Of a stretch of DNA of 43,899 nt, positions 18,965-26,909 are shown one piece after another. Under the pieces are notes generated by a model. It was not told the DNA's origin. It ran no database searches and saw nothing but the letters and a program-made list of their open reading frames with translations. The stretch is taken from positions 1-43,899 of the forward strand of contig NZ_SOFH01000019.1 of the NCBI RefSeq assembly GCF_004402495.1, read 5' to 3'. The position numbers and the translations under genes are program-made. This DNA comes from Cryobacterium sp. HLT2-28. Its GTDB lineage: Bacteria > Actinomycetota > Actinomycetes > Actinomycetales > Microbacteriaceae. How positions within the stretch are numbered: position 1 is the stretch's first letter; the number at the start of each line of letters is the position of its first letter.

Positions 18965-19683
18965 GACGACGGCCTGATTCTGGTGGCCTCGAGCTTCTCT
19001 CGAAGGTCCGGCAGGTGCCTTCGGCTCACGGGCAGTTCCGCCCCGTTGGTGACGATGGTCGGCCGCGCGGCACCCAGTTTCGCCTGGGTGATGTGCGACA
19101 TCGAGACCAGATAGGAGCGGTGGATGCGGAGGAACCCGGCATCGGCCCACTGTTTCTCCAGGTCGGCGAGCGGAACCCGGATGAGGTAGCTCGATTCGTC
19201 GGTGTGCAACCGGGCATAGTCGCCCTGGGCCTGCACGTAGCGAACCTCGTCACGGCGGATCATCTTCTTCAGTCCGCCGAGATCCACGGTGATGAGCGTC
19301 GGCGGGGTGGTCTCGGCCATCGCGAGGGTCTCGATCACCCTGGCCACCGACTTGGCGAGCCGTTCGGCGCGCACGGGCTTGAGCAGGTAGTCGACCGCGG
19401 CCAGTTCGAAGGCCTTCACGGCGTGGTCCTCGTCGGCGGTGACGAAGACCACGGCCGGGGACCCGGCGGAGCGAGACACCGCATGGGCGATGTCGAGACC
19501 GGACAGCCCGGGCATGTGGATGTCGAGGAACAGTGCATCGACGCGCTCGTGATCGAGGATGCGCAGCGCCTCCGATCCCGACGAGGCGCGGTGAATGGTG
19601 CCCACCCGTTCATCTCGGCCGAGCAGGAACGCAAGCTCGTCGAGGGCCGGGAGCTCGTCATCGGCGATGAGGACACTGATCAT
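18961..19683 (-). CDS. LytTR-family response regulator
   Basis: DNA-binding response regulator of 240 aa. Residues 1-120 form a receiver domain with acidic residues Asp8 and Asp9, the phosphorylation site Asp54 (LFLDIHMPGLSG) and the conserved Lys102 (DYLLKPV). Residues about 130-235 form a LytTR domain (RYVQAQGDYARLHTD, FLRIHRSYLVSM, LPVSRRHL). The histidine kinase ends 32 nt upstream, so the two are a cognate pair. The likely targets are the two flanking symporter operons. Paired 13-bp direct repeats at 20944-20977 are candidate binding sites. Confidence 0.92.
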   Translation of the reverse strand: MISVLIADDELPALDELAFLLGRDERVGTIHRASSGSEALRILDHERVDALFLDIHMPGLSGLDIAHAVSRSAGSPAVVFVTADEDHAVKAFELAAVDYLLKPVRAERLAKSVARVIETLAMAETTPPTLITVDLGGLKKMIRRDEVRYVQAQGDYARLHTDESSYLIRVPLADLEKQWADAGFLRIHRSYLVSMSHITQAKLGAARPTIVTNGAELPVSRRHLPDLREKLEATRIRPSS

Positions 19684-19715
19684 GACGCCAGTCTCTCAGG
19701 CACGGGGTGCGCCGG

Positions 19716-20909
19716 TCACGAAGCGAGGTCGGGTCGGGGCTGGGATTTCGGCACCCGCAGGGTTATCAGGGTGCCGGCGCCGGGGGCGGTGTCGATCACG
19801 AGGCCGTGGTCGTCGCCGTAGACCTGGCGCAGGCGGGAATCGACGTTGCGGAGACCGACGTGGTCGCTGGCGCTGTACCCGGCGAGCACGGAGCGCAGGT
19901 GCTCCGGCTCGATCCCTACGCCGTCGTCCTCGATCGTCACCTCCACGAAGGCGCCGGCCACCTGGGCCGCGATGGCAATGTGACCGACGCCCTCCTTGTC
20001 GTCCAGCCCGTGGCGCACCGCGTTCTCGACCAGCGGCTGCAGGCTGAGAAAGGGAATGACGGTGCTCAGCACCTCGGGAGCGATGGTCAGGGTGACCTGC
20101 AGCCGGTCGCCGAACCGGGCCCGTTCGAGCTTCAGATAGTGCTCGATGCAGCCCAGCTCCTCGGCGACGGTGGTGAAATCCCCGTGCCGGCGAAACGAGT
20201 ACCGGGTGAAGTCCGCGAACTCCAGAACCAGGTCGCGGGCCTTGGCCGGGTCGGTGTTGATGAAGGACGCGATGGCATTGAGGGAGTTGTAGATGAAGTG
20301 CGGGCTGATCTGGGCTCGCAGGGCGCGCACCTCGGCCTCCATCAGGAGAGTGCGGGAGGACTGCAGCTCGGCCAGTTCCACCTGGGCGGCCACCCAGTCC
20401 GCCACCTCGCCAGTCGCGCGCACGAGGCCCGGCTTGACCCGGGGTGCGTAGGCGACGACCGTGCCCACGATGCGGGAGCCGGAACGGATCGGCGCGACGA
20501 CGGCCTCCTTCAGCTTGGCGTCGTGGGGCACCGCCTCGCGAACCACCTGGGGTCGACCGGTGGCCAGCACCTTCGAGGCGAGATCGATGGCCCCGCCACG
20601 GTGCTCCTCCCCGGCGCCGTCCCAGGCCAGCAGGCCCGAGACATCCGTGATGGCCAGCGCCTCGCAGCCCAGCAGACCGCGCAGATGCCGACCGGCCTTC
20701 GCGGCGCCGGCGGGCTCCAGCCCGTTGCGCAGATGCTTGCCGGCCAGCGACGCGGAGTGCAGCGTCGTGTAGGTGGCCTGCTCGGCGTCCGTGCCGAGTT
20801 CCCGCCAGGACCTGAGCAGCCTGAAGCCCACGGCGCCGACGACCGCGATCGTCAAAGTGATGACGACCACGCCAACGACGACCACGGCGAGCAACGGCGA
20901 CTCGGGCAT
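19716..20909 (-). CDS. LytS-type sensor histidine kinase
   Basis: Membrane-anchored sensor kinase of 397 aa. It has one N-terminal transmembrane helix (about residues 7-31). A GAF-like domain follows (about 65-180), then a His_kinase (PF06580-type) region with phosphoacceptor His204 in LRAQISPHFIYNSLNAI. The C-terminal ATPase domain carries VENAVRHGLDDK (N-box), EDDGVGI and GLRNVDSRLRQVYG. There is no periplasmic loop, so the GAF-like domain may sense a cytoplasmic signal. ATG 20909 has a -10 box 7 nt upstream, indicating a leaderless mRNA; an upstream extension would add unconserved sequence. Confidence 0.9.
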   Translation of the reverse strand: MPESPLLAVVVVGVVVITLTIAVVGAVGFRLLRSWRELGTDAEQATYTTLHSASLAGKHLRNGLEPAGAAKAGRHLRGLLGCEALAITDVSGLLAWDGAGEEHRGGAIDLASKVLATGRPQVVREAVPHDAKLKEAVVAPIRSGSRIVGTVVAYAPRVKPGLVRATGEVADWVAAQVELAELQSSRTLLMEAEVRALRAQISPHFIYNSLNAIASFINTDPAKARDLVLEFADFTRYSFRRHGDFTTVAEELGCIEHYLKLERARFGDRLQVTLTIAPEVLSTVIPFLSLQPLVENAVRHGLDDKEGVGHIAIAAQVAGAFVEVTIEDDGVGIEPEHLRSVLAGYSASDHVGLRNVDSRLRQVYGDDHGLVIDTAPGAGTLITLRVPKSQPRPDLAS

Positions 20910-20916
20910 GGTGCTA

Positions 20917-20922
20917 ACACTA
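20917..20922 (-). promoter_or_regulatory. -10 box of the leaderless kinase operon
   Basis: Read on the minus strand, TAGTGT lies 7 nt before ATG 20909. No Shine-Dalgarno precedes that start, which fits leaderless transcription. Confidence 0.5.
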
Positions 20923-20943
20923 ACCGGCACGCTTCGGGGCAAT

Positions 20944-20977
20944 CCGCCGTTCGGCGCAGGGTGACCGCCGCTCGGCG
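20944..20977. promoter_or_regulatory. paired direct repeats, candidate LytTR binding site
   Basis: CCGCCGTTCGGCG (20944-20956) and CCGCCGCTCGGCG (20965-20977) are direct repeats with one mismatch, offset by exactly 21 bp. LytTR regulators typically bind two direct repeats two helical turns apart. The pair lies between the kinase start (20909) and the DUF485-actP-acsA start (21088), so it could control both operons. Confidence 0.55.
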
Positions 20978-21087
20978 ATGGAACCGGGTCGATTGCTCGC
21001 CGCAGCTCGGGGCGTGCGGGAGAGTGATCGGCACCGCACCAGACCACCGGTTCGTATGAATGCTCTATCAATGATGAGGAGAAAATC

Positions 21088-21477
21088 ATGGGCAATGTCG
21101 CCCTGGAAGAGGAAGTCGACGCGGTCATTCCCGCGGCAACCTTCCACCGAGTGCAGGAATCAGCCGAGTTTCAGGAACTGCGCAAACGCCACCGCAGCTT
21201 CGTTTTCCCCGTGGCCATCGCATTCCTGCTCTGGTACTTGGCCTACGTGCTGCTGGCCGGCTACGCCCACGACTTCATGTCGACCAAGGTGTTCGGCAGT
21301 GTCAATGTTGGCCTGCTGCTCGGCCTGGCCCAGATCGTGAGCACCTTCGCGATCACCACCTGGTACGTCAGCTACGCGGGCCGCCGGCTCGACCCGATCG
21401 CCGCAGCCATCCGCCACGAGATCGAGGGCCCGCTCGCCGCTGCCACGAAGACCTCTGCCAAGAAGGAGTCCAAGTGA
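21088..21477 (+). CDS. DUF485 domain membrane protein
   Basis: A 129-aa protein with two transmembrane helices: FVFPVAIAFLLWYLAYVLLA (about residues 38-57) and VNVGLLLGLAQIVSTFAITTWYVSYA (about 72-97). The charged N-terminal segment FQELRKRHRSFVFP is characteristic of DUF485. Such proteins are almost always encoded just before ActP/MctC-type symporters and are thought to be accessory subunits. ATG 21088 has a strong Shine-Dalgarno (GAGGAG). The stop overlaps actP by 4 nt (GTGA). Confidence 0.92.
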   Translation: MGNVALEEEVDAVIPAATFHRVQESAEFQELRKRHRSFVFPVAIAFLLWYLAYVLLAGYAHDFMSTKVFGSVNVGLLLGLAQIVSTFAITTWYVSYAGRRLDPIAAAIRHEIEGPLAAATKTSAKKESK

Positions 21478-23093
21478 ACATCCACCTCGCGGCCGCCGCC
21501 GCAGCGACCAGCCCGGGTAACCCGGTTCTCAACATCAGCATCTTCGGCGCGTTCGTCGCCATCACGCTGATCATCGTTCTGCGGGCCAGCCGCAACAACA
21601 AGACCGCGGCCGACTACTACGCGGCCGGCCGCTCCTTCACCGGCGGCCAGAACGGTACCGCCATCGCCGGCGACTACCTCTCCGCAGCCTCGTTCCTCGG
21701 CATCGTCGGAGCCATCGCCATCACCGGCTACGACGGCTTCATGTATTCCATCGGCTTCCTCGTGGCCTGGCTCGTCGCGCTCCTGCTCGTCGCCGAGCTG
21801 CTGCGCAACACCGGCAAGTACACGATGGCGGATGTGCTCTCCTTCCGACTGAAGCAGCGTCCGGTGCGGATCGCGGCCGCGATCACCACCCTGGTCGTCT
21901 GCTTCTTCTACCTCCTGGCCCAGATGGCCGGAGCGGGCGGGCTCGTCTCGCTGCTGCTCGGCATCAACGACAAGGTCGGCCAGTCCGTCGTGATCACCAT
22001 CGTCGGCACCCTGATGATCGTCTACGTGCTCATCGGCGGGATGAAGGGCACCACCTGGGTGCAGATCATCAAGGCCGTTCTGCTCATCGCCGGCGCCGCC
22101 GTGATGACCGTGTGGACGCTGGCGCTGCACGGCTTCAACCTCTCGACCCTGCTCGACCACGCCGTGGAGACCGCGGGCAACCCCGAGATCCTCAACCCCG
22201 GTTTGAAGTACGGCCTGTCCGACATCACCCAGCTCGACTTCATCTCCCTGGCCCTGGCGCTGGTTCTCGGCACCGCGGCGCTGCCGCACGTGCTGATGCG
22301 CTTCTACACCGTTCCGACGGCCAAGGAGGCTCGTCGCTCGGTTGTGTGGGCGATCTGGCTCATCGGCGGGTTCTACATCTTCACCCTGGTTCTGGGCTAC
22401 GGCGCGGCGGCACTGATCGGCGCCGACCGCATCCTCGCTTCCCCGGGTGGCGTCAACTCCGCGGCCCCGCTGCTGGCCTTCGAGCTCGGCGGGCCCGTGC
22501 TGCTCGGCCTGATCTCCGCGGTCGCGTTCGCGACGATCCTCGCCGTTGTGGCCGGCCTCACGATCACTGCCGCGGCATCCTTCGCCCACGACATCTACGC
22601 GAGCGTCTTCAAGAAGGGCAAGGCCCGTCCGGAGGACGAGGTCAAGGTGGCCCGCCGCACCGTGATCATCATCGGCATCGTCGCGATCATCGGTGGCATC
22701 GGCGCCAACGGTCAGAACGTGGCGTTCCTGGTGGCCCTGGCGTTCGCCGTGGCGGCCTCCGCCAACCTGCCCACCATTCTCTACTCGCTGTTCTGGAAGA
22801 AGTTCAGCACCCAGGGCGCCGTGTGGAGCATGTACGGCGGACTGTCCTCGGCCATCCTCCTGATCGCGCTGTCCCCGGTCGTCTCCGGTTCACCGACGTC
22901 GATGATCCCCGGCGCCGACTTCGCCATCTTCCCGCTCAGCAACCCGGGCCTGATCTCCATCCCGCTCGCGTTCGTGCTCGGCTGGCTCGGCACCGTGCTG
23001 GACAAGGTTCCACGCGACGAGGCCAAGCAGGTCGAAATGGAGGTGCGTTCGCTCACCGGCGTCGGCGCCGAGAAGGAGGCGGTGAGCCACTGA
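21474..23093 (+). CDS. actP: cation/acetate symporter, ActP type
   Basis: SSS-family permease of 539 aa with about 13 membrane helices, predicted to import acetate (and possibly other short monocarboxylates) with sodium or protons. It begins with a short hydrophobic stretch. It then shows NNKTAADYYAAGRSFTGGQNGTAIAGDYLSAASFLG, VLIGGMKGTTWVQIIKAVLLI and GTAALPHVLMRFYTVPTAKEARRSV, all typical of ActP. GTG 21474 overlaps the DUF485 gene. acsA follows directly (TGATG overlap), so uptake and activation of acetate are co-expressed. Confidence 0.93.
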   Translation: MNIHLAAAAAATSPGNPVLNISIFGAFVAITLIIVLRASRNNKTAADYYAAGRSFTGGQNGTAIAGDYLSAASFLGIVGAIAITGYDGFMYSIGFLVAWLVALLLVAELLRNTGKYTMADVLSFRLKQRPVRIAAAITTLVVCFFYLLAQMAGAGGLVSLLLGINDKVGQSVVITIVGTLMIVYVLIGGMKGTTWVQIIKAVLLIAGAAVMTVWTLALHGFNLSTLLDHAVETAGNPEILNPGLKYGLSDITQLDFISLALALVLGTAALPHVLMRFYTVPTAKEARRSVVWAIWLIGGFYIFTLVLGYGAAALIGADRILASPGGVNSAAPLLAFELGGPVLLGLISAVAFATILAVVAGLTITAAASFAHDIYASVFKKGKARPEDEVKVARRTVIIIGIVAIIGGIGANGQNVAFLVALAFAVAASANLPTILYSLFWKKFSTQGAVWSMYGGLSSAILLIALSPVVSGSPTSMIPGADFAIFPLSNPGLISIPLAFVLGWLGTVLDKVPRDEAKQVEMEVRSLTGVGAEKEAVSH

Positions 23094-25069
23094 TGAACAG
23101 GGAAACCATCACCCACACCGGTCCGGATGTCCCGCGCCTCTTCGCACCGACCGAGCAGTTCCAGGCGCAGGCCAATGCCGACGCGTCGCACTACGAGCAC
23201 GCCGACCGGGACAGCGAGCACTTCTGGGCGACCCAGGCCGAGAACCTGGTCTGGACCCAGCCCTGGGACGAGGTGCTCGATTGGTCGAACCCGCCCAACG
23301 CGCGCTGGTTCCACGGCGGCAAGCTCAACGTGGCGTACAACTGCCTCGACCGGCACGTCGAGTCGGGGCACGGCGACCAGGTTGCGCTGCACTGGGTGGG
23401 CGAACCGGGCGACACCCGGGACATCACCTACGCGCAGCTCACCGACGAGGTCTGCCGGGCGGCGAACGCGCTGAGCTCCCTCGGGCTGGTCGCCGGCGAC
23501 CGGGTTGTCATCCAGTTGCCGATGATCCCGGAGGCGGTCGTCTCCATGCTCGCCTGCGCGCGGCTGGGTCTCGTGCACAGCGTCGTCTTCGGCGGATTCG
23601 CGCCGGCGGCGCTGCGCGCCAGGGTGGACGACGCCGCGGCGCGAGTGGTGATCACCTCCGACGGTCAGTACCGGCGAGGGGTCGGCGCACCGATGAAGGA
23701 GAACGTGGACGAGGCGCTGGGGGGCGCCGAAACCGTGGAGAAGGTGATCGTGGTGCGCCGGGTGGGGGAGCCCGTCGCCATGCAGGAGGGTCGCGACCTC
23801 TGGTGGCACGACCTGGTCGGCTCCCAGTCGGCCGAGCACGAGCCCGAGTCGTTCGACGCGGAGCATCCTCTGTTCATCCTCTACACGTCGGGCACGACCG
23901 GGAAGCCCAAGGGGATCCTGCACACCTCGGGCGGCTACCTCACCCAGGTGGCGTACACGCACCGGGCCGTGTTCGACCTCAAGCCGGACACCGACGTGTA
24001 CTGGTGCGGGGCCGACGTGGGCTGGATCACCGGGCACAGCTACATCGTCTACGGGCCGCTCGCGAACCGGGCGACCCAGGTGATGTACGAGGGCACCCCG
24101 AACACACCGCACGAGGGCCGGCACTTCGAGATCATCGAGAAATACGGGGTGACGATCTACTACATCGCCCCGACGCTGATCCGCACGTTCATGAAGTGGG
24201 GCGAACACATCCCGCAGGGCTACAACCTCGAGTCGGTGCGCCTGCTCGGCAGCGTGGGGGAGCCGATCAACCCGGAGGCGTGGATGTGGTACCACACCCA
24301 CATCGGCCGGAGCACGACACCGATCGTGGACACGTGGTGGCAGACGGAGACCGGCGCGATCATGATCTCGCCGCTGCCCGGCCTCACCGCCACGAAACCG
24401 GGCTCGGCGCACCAGGCGTTGCCCGGCATCTCGGTGCGGGTCGTCGACGACCACGGCGAGACCGTGGAATCCGGCGGGGGCGGGTATCTCGTGATCGACA
24501 AGCCCTGGCCGGCCATGTCCCGCGGCATTTGGGGCGAGCCGGATCGCGCGCAGGAGGTGTACTGGGACCGGTTCAAGGCGCAGGGCTTCTACTTCGCCGG
24601 GGACGGGGCGAAGTACGACGAGCACGGTGACATCTGGCTGCTCGGCCGGGTCGACGATGTGATGAACATCTCCGGCCACCGCATCTCCACGGTGGAGGTG
24701 GAGTCGGCGCTGGTCTCGCATCCGATGGTGGCGGAGGCCGCCGTGGTGGGAGCCGCGGATGCGACGACCGGGCAGGCCATCGTGGCGTTCGTCATTCTCC
24801 GTGACCGGAACGACGACGACGTGCTCGACAATGAGTCGGTCGCCGCCGTGCTCAAGGCGCATGTAGCCGCGGAGATCGGGCCGATCGCCCGGCCGAAGCG
24901 CCTCCTGATCGTGCCCGAGCTGCCGAAGACGCGTTCGGGGAAGATCATGCGCCGTTTGCTGCGGGACGTGGCGGAGGGCCGGGACGTGGGCGACGTCGCC
25001 ACCTTGGCGGACACCACGTCGATGCGCACCATCGCGACGAGCCTGGCGGGCGCGACCGCGTCCGCGTAG
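23093..25069 (+). CDS. acsA: acetyl-CoA synthetase
   Basis: Activates acetate to acetyl-CoA through acetyl-AMP. The 658-aa protein has the AMP-binding P-loop at residues 264-274 (YTSGTTGKPKG). It also has WWQTETGAIMISPLPG, the hinge region GRVDDVMNISGHRISTVEVESAL, and the C-terminal PKTRSGKIMRR, where Lys617 is the residue acetylated to inactivate the enzyme in this family. ATG 23093 overlaps the actP stop by one base. An AAGGAGG sequence lies 14 nt upstream of it. The gene ends the operon and a dispersed repeat cluster follows. Confidence 0.95.
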   Translation: MNRETITHTGPDVPRLFAPTEQFQAQANADASHYEHADRDSEHFWATQAENLVWTQPWDEVLDWSNPPNARWFHGGKLNVAYNCLDRHVESGHGDQVALHWVGEPGDTRDITYAQLTDEVCRAANALSSLGLVAGDRVVIQLPMIPEAVVSMLACARLGLVHSVVFGGFAPAALRARVDDAAARVVITSDGQYRRGVGAPMKENVDEALGGAETVEKVIVVRRVGEPVAMQEGRDLWWHDLVGSQSAEHEPESFDAEHPLFILYTSGTTGKPKGILHTSGGYLTQVAYTHRAVFDLKPDTDVYWCGADVGWITGHSYIVYGPLANRATQVMYEGTPNTPHEGRHFEIIEKYGVTIYYIAPTLIRTFMKWGEHIPQGYNLESVRLLGSVGEPINPEAWMWYHTHIGRSTTPIVDTWWQTETGAIMISPLPGLTATKPGSAHQALPGISVRVVDDHGETVESGGGGYLVIDKPWPAMSRGIWGEPDRAQEVYWDRFKAQGFYFAGDGAKYDEHGDIWLLGRVDDVMNISGHRISTVEVESALVSHPMVAEAAVVGAADATTGQAIVAFVILRDRNDDDVLDNESVAAVLKAHVAAEIGPIARPKRLLIVPELPKTRSGKIMRRLLRDVAEGRDVGDVATLADTTSMRTIATSLAGATASA

Positions 25070-25077
25070 CTCGTGAC

Positions 25078-25159
25078 GGTGGTCGAGCTTGTCGAGACCA
25101 ATCCAGGATCTCGACAGGCTCGATCACTGTGGGCACCGGTGGTCGAGCTTGTCGAGACC
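25078..25159. repeat. cluster of a dispersed palindromic 22-bp repeat
   Basis: Two identical direct copies of a 22-mer (core GGTCGAGCTTGTCGAGACC) lie at 25078-25099 and 25138-25159. A degenerate copy in the opposite orientation lies between them (about 25108-25126). The cluster separates acsA from the convergent GNAT gene, so the transcript can fold into hairpins. It may work as a terminator, although no T tract follows. A further copy is inside a gene at 1981-2002. Confidence 0.8.
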
Positions 25160-25168
25160 CCAGGCCCC

Positions 25169-25762
25169 CTACAGAACCAGCTCGACCACCGCGCGATCAC
25201 CCGTCGGCCGTGCCACAACCTCGAACCCCGCGCCGAGAAACAACGACACCGTCCCGTGGTACAGCTCCGCAGCCGGCGCCTTCACCCGCTCGGCCGTGTC
25301 CACCGGATAACCCTCTATCACCCGCGCGCCGAGCCGGCGCGCCTGCTCGACCGCGCCGGCCAACAGGTCCGCCGCGATCCCGTGCCGGCGAAAACCGACC
25401 CTCACGACGAAGCAGGTGACCGCCCAGACCGACGCGTCGTCGGCATCCTGCCGGCTGCCCTCGGTGACCACCTTCGCCCGCCGCAGCCGCGGATAGTTCG
25501 GCCGGGGCTCGACCGCGCACCAGCCCACGGGCTCGTCGCCCTGATACGCGATCACGCCGGGCGCCGGGTCGTGGGCGCGCACCTGGTCCTGCAACAGCTG
25601 CTCGCACTGCGCCGGTTCCGCGGTCTCCCACGCCTTGTTGGGAAGCTTGAAGAACTGGCACCAGCACCGGTGCGGGTCGCCGCGGTTGCCGAACACCGTG
25701 CGCACGTCGTCCCAGGGCACCGTCTCGACGGATGCGATGGTGATCTCAGGGTTCGGCGTCAC
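25169..25762 (-). CDS. GNAT family N-acetyltransferase
   Basis: Predicted acetyl-CoA-dependent acetyltransferase of 197 aa. The central segment SVWAVTCFVVRVGFRRHGIAADLLAGAVEQARRLGARVIEGYPVD contains the R/Q-x-x-G-x-A acetyl-CoA loop (RRHGIA). An N-terminal part with HRCWCQFFKLP precedes it. This subgroup, with the CWCQ motif, occurs widely in Actinobacteria; the substrate is unknown. The GTG start at 25762 is preceded at 6 nt by a -10 box (25769-25774) and lacks a Shine-Dalgarno, so the mRNA is probably leaderless. Confidence 0.88.
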   Translation of the reverse strand: MTPNPEITIASVETVPWDDVRTVFGNRGDPHRCWCQFFKLPNKAWETAEPAQCEQLLQDQVRAHDPAPGVIAYQGDEPVGWCAVEPRPNYPRLRRAKVVTEGSRQDADDASVWAVTCFVVRVGFRRHGIAADLLAGAVEQARRLGARVIEGYPVDTAERVKAPAAELYHGTVSLFLGAGFEVVARPTGDRAVVELVL

Positions 25763-25768
25763 GCGTTC

Positions 25769-25774
25769 AAATTA
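25769..25774 (-). promoter_or_regulatory. -10 box of the leaderless GNAT gene
   Basis: TAATTT on the minus strand lies 6 nt before GTG 25762, the spacing expected when the transcript starts at the start codon. Confidence 0.5.
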
Positions 25775-25835
25775 CCGCGTCAGGGCGTCGCACGGGGGTT
25801 TTGGGTCGAACTCGCCGCCGCCATTTTTCGGTGTC

Positions 25836-26309
25836 TCAGCGCGCGGTCGTCGGCTCCAGTTCGGGCTCGGCCGCGGCCTCGCCCAAGGCGGTGGCTTCGT
25901 CGTCGGTCCCGGCCATGCCGGTCGTCTCGACCGCGTCGTCGGCGTCGATCTCGTCGGCGTCGAGATCCTCACCGGACAGGTCGAGTTCATCGTCGAAGGA
26001 GTCCTCGGCCGGCTCCGCGTCGGCCACGCCTGCAGCGATCCCGGCGGGGTGGGTCTTCACGTGCGCGGCCAGCGCCAGCAGGAGCCCCAGCACGCCGGCC
26101 CCCATCAGCGTGGTGCCCAGGGTGCTCCCGGACTGCGCCGTGAAGTAGGTCGCATAATCCTGCGAGCCTGAACTGGCGAATTGAGCCTGGGCGGCATTCG
26201 AGGACGTCATCACCAGGTAGCCCACCGCGGTGACGACGAACCCGGCCAGCCACAGGAGCGCGAGGGGCACGTTGATTTTCGCCAGGACGTCAGAATTATT
26301 GCGAGACAT
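25836..26309 (-). CDS. membrane protein with acidic C-terminal tail
   Basis: Hypothetical protein of 157 aa. Two hydrophobic helices are visible: residues about 13-35 (VPLALLWLAGFVVTAVGYLVM) and about 63-83 (LGTTLMGAGVLGLLLALAAHV). The segment between them (NAAQAQFASSGSQDYATYF) would be extracytoplasmic. Residues about 95-157 are very acidic (Asp/Glu/Ala) and predicted disordered. No family was recognised. ATG 26309 has a GGAAACC sequence upstream. The 290 bp between it and the tRNA gene contain no other gene that I can support. Confidence 0.75.
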   Translation of the reverse strand: MSRNNSDVLAKINVPLALLWLAGFVVTAVGYLVMTSSNAAQAQFASSGSQDYATYFTAQSGSTLGTTLMGAGVLGLLLALAAHVKTHPAGIAAGVADAEPAEDSFDDELDLSGEDLDADEIDADDAVETTGMAGTDDEATALGEAAAEPELEPTTAR

Positions 26310-26599
26310 GGTTTCCTTCGTTGGGGGAGCGGCCGAGACCAGCCTCGCGTCACGCTACGGGCGCGTTCTATGGATTTCCTATGCGTGGTCAGGGGATTGG
26401 CCCGGAAGCGCTCGGCCGGGATGCGTTTTCGCGCGCTCAGCGGCATCCTGTACCTGCGATTCCGCCCTGCTACTTTCGGTTTGAGCCGTCTGAGTCGCGA
26501 TTGTGGGGCGCCAGCGGTGCGCGGGCACCCACCGAAGGCGGTAAGCTATCGGAGTTGTCTCCTGCTGGTTTTGTTCCTTGAAATCGTCTGTGGGAGCGG

Positions 26600-26676
<77 letters not shown>

Positions 26677-26724
26677 AAGGGCCGTTCGCGAAACTCTTCA
26701 CGAAACGGTCCGGTCGAAACAAAA

Positions 26725-26760
26725 AGAAATCGCTCCTGAGGATTCTCAGGAGCGATTTCT
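26725..26760 (+). terminator. strong hairpin downstream of tRNA-Pro
   Basis: A perfect 16-bp stem (26725-26740 with 26745-26760) and a 4-nt loop. It lies 49 nt after the tRNA and ends in TTTCTTG. It can end the tRNA transcript, and with AAAAAG at its left side could work in either direction. It lies inside the island boundary. Confidence 0.75.
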
Positions 26761-26909
26761 TGTTTAAGCGGATCTTGCGGTGCTTTGTGGCAGCGAATTC
26801 TTGTTCAGCGACGTAGCTCGGCTTGTTTTGTCTGTTTTCGCGCGCGCCGGATTGTCTCGAATGATGGGGTTTTGCCCTCTCGGGCGGTAGTGGGTCCTAG
26901 GCCGGAAGG

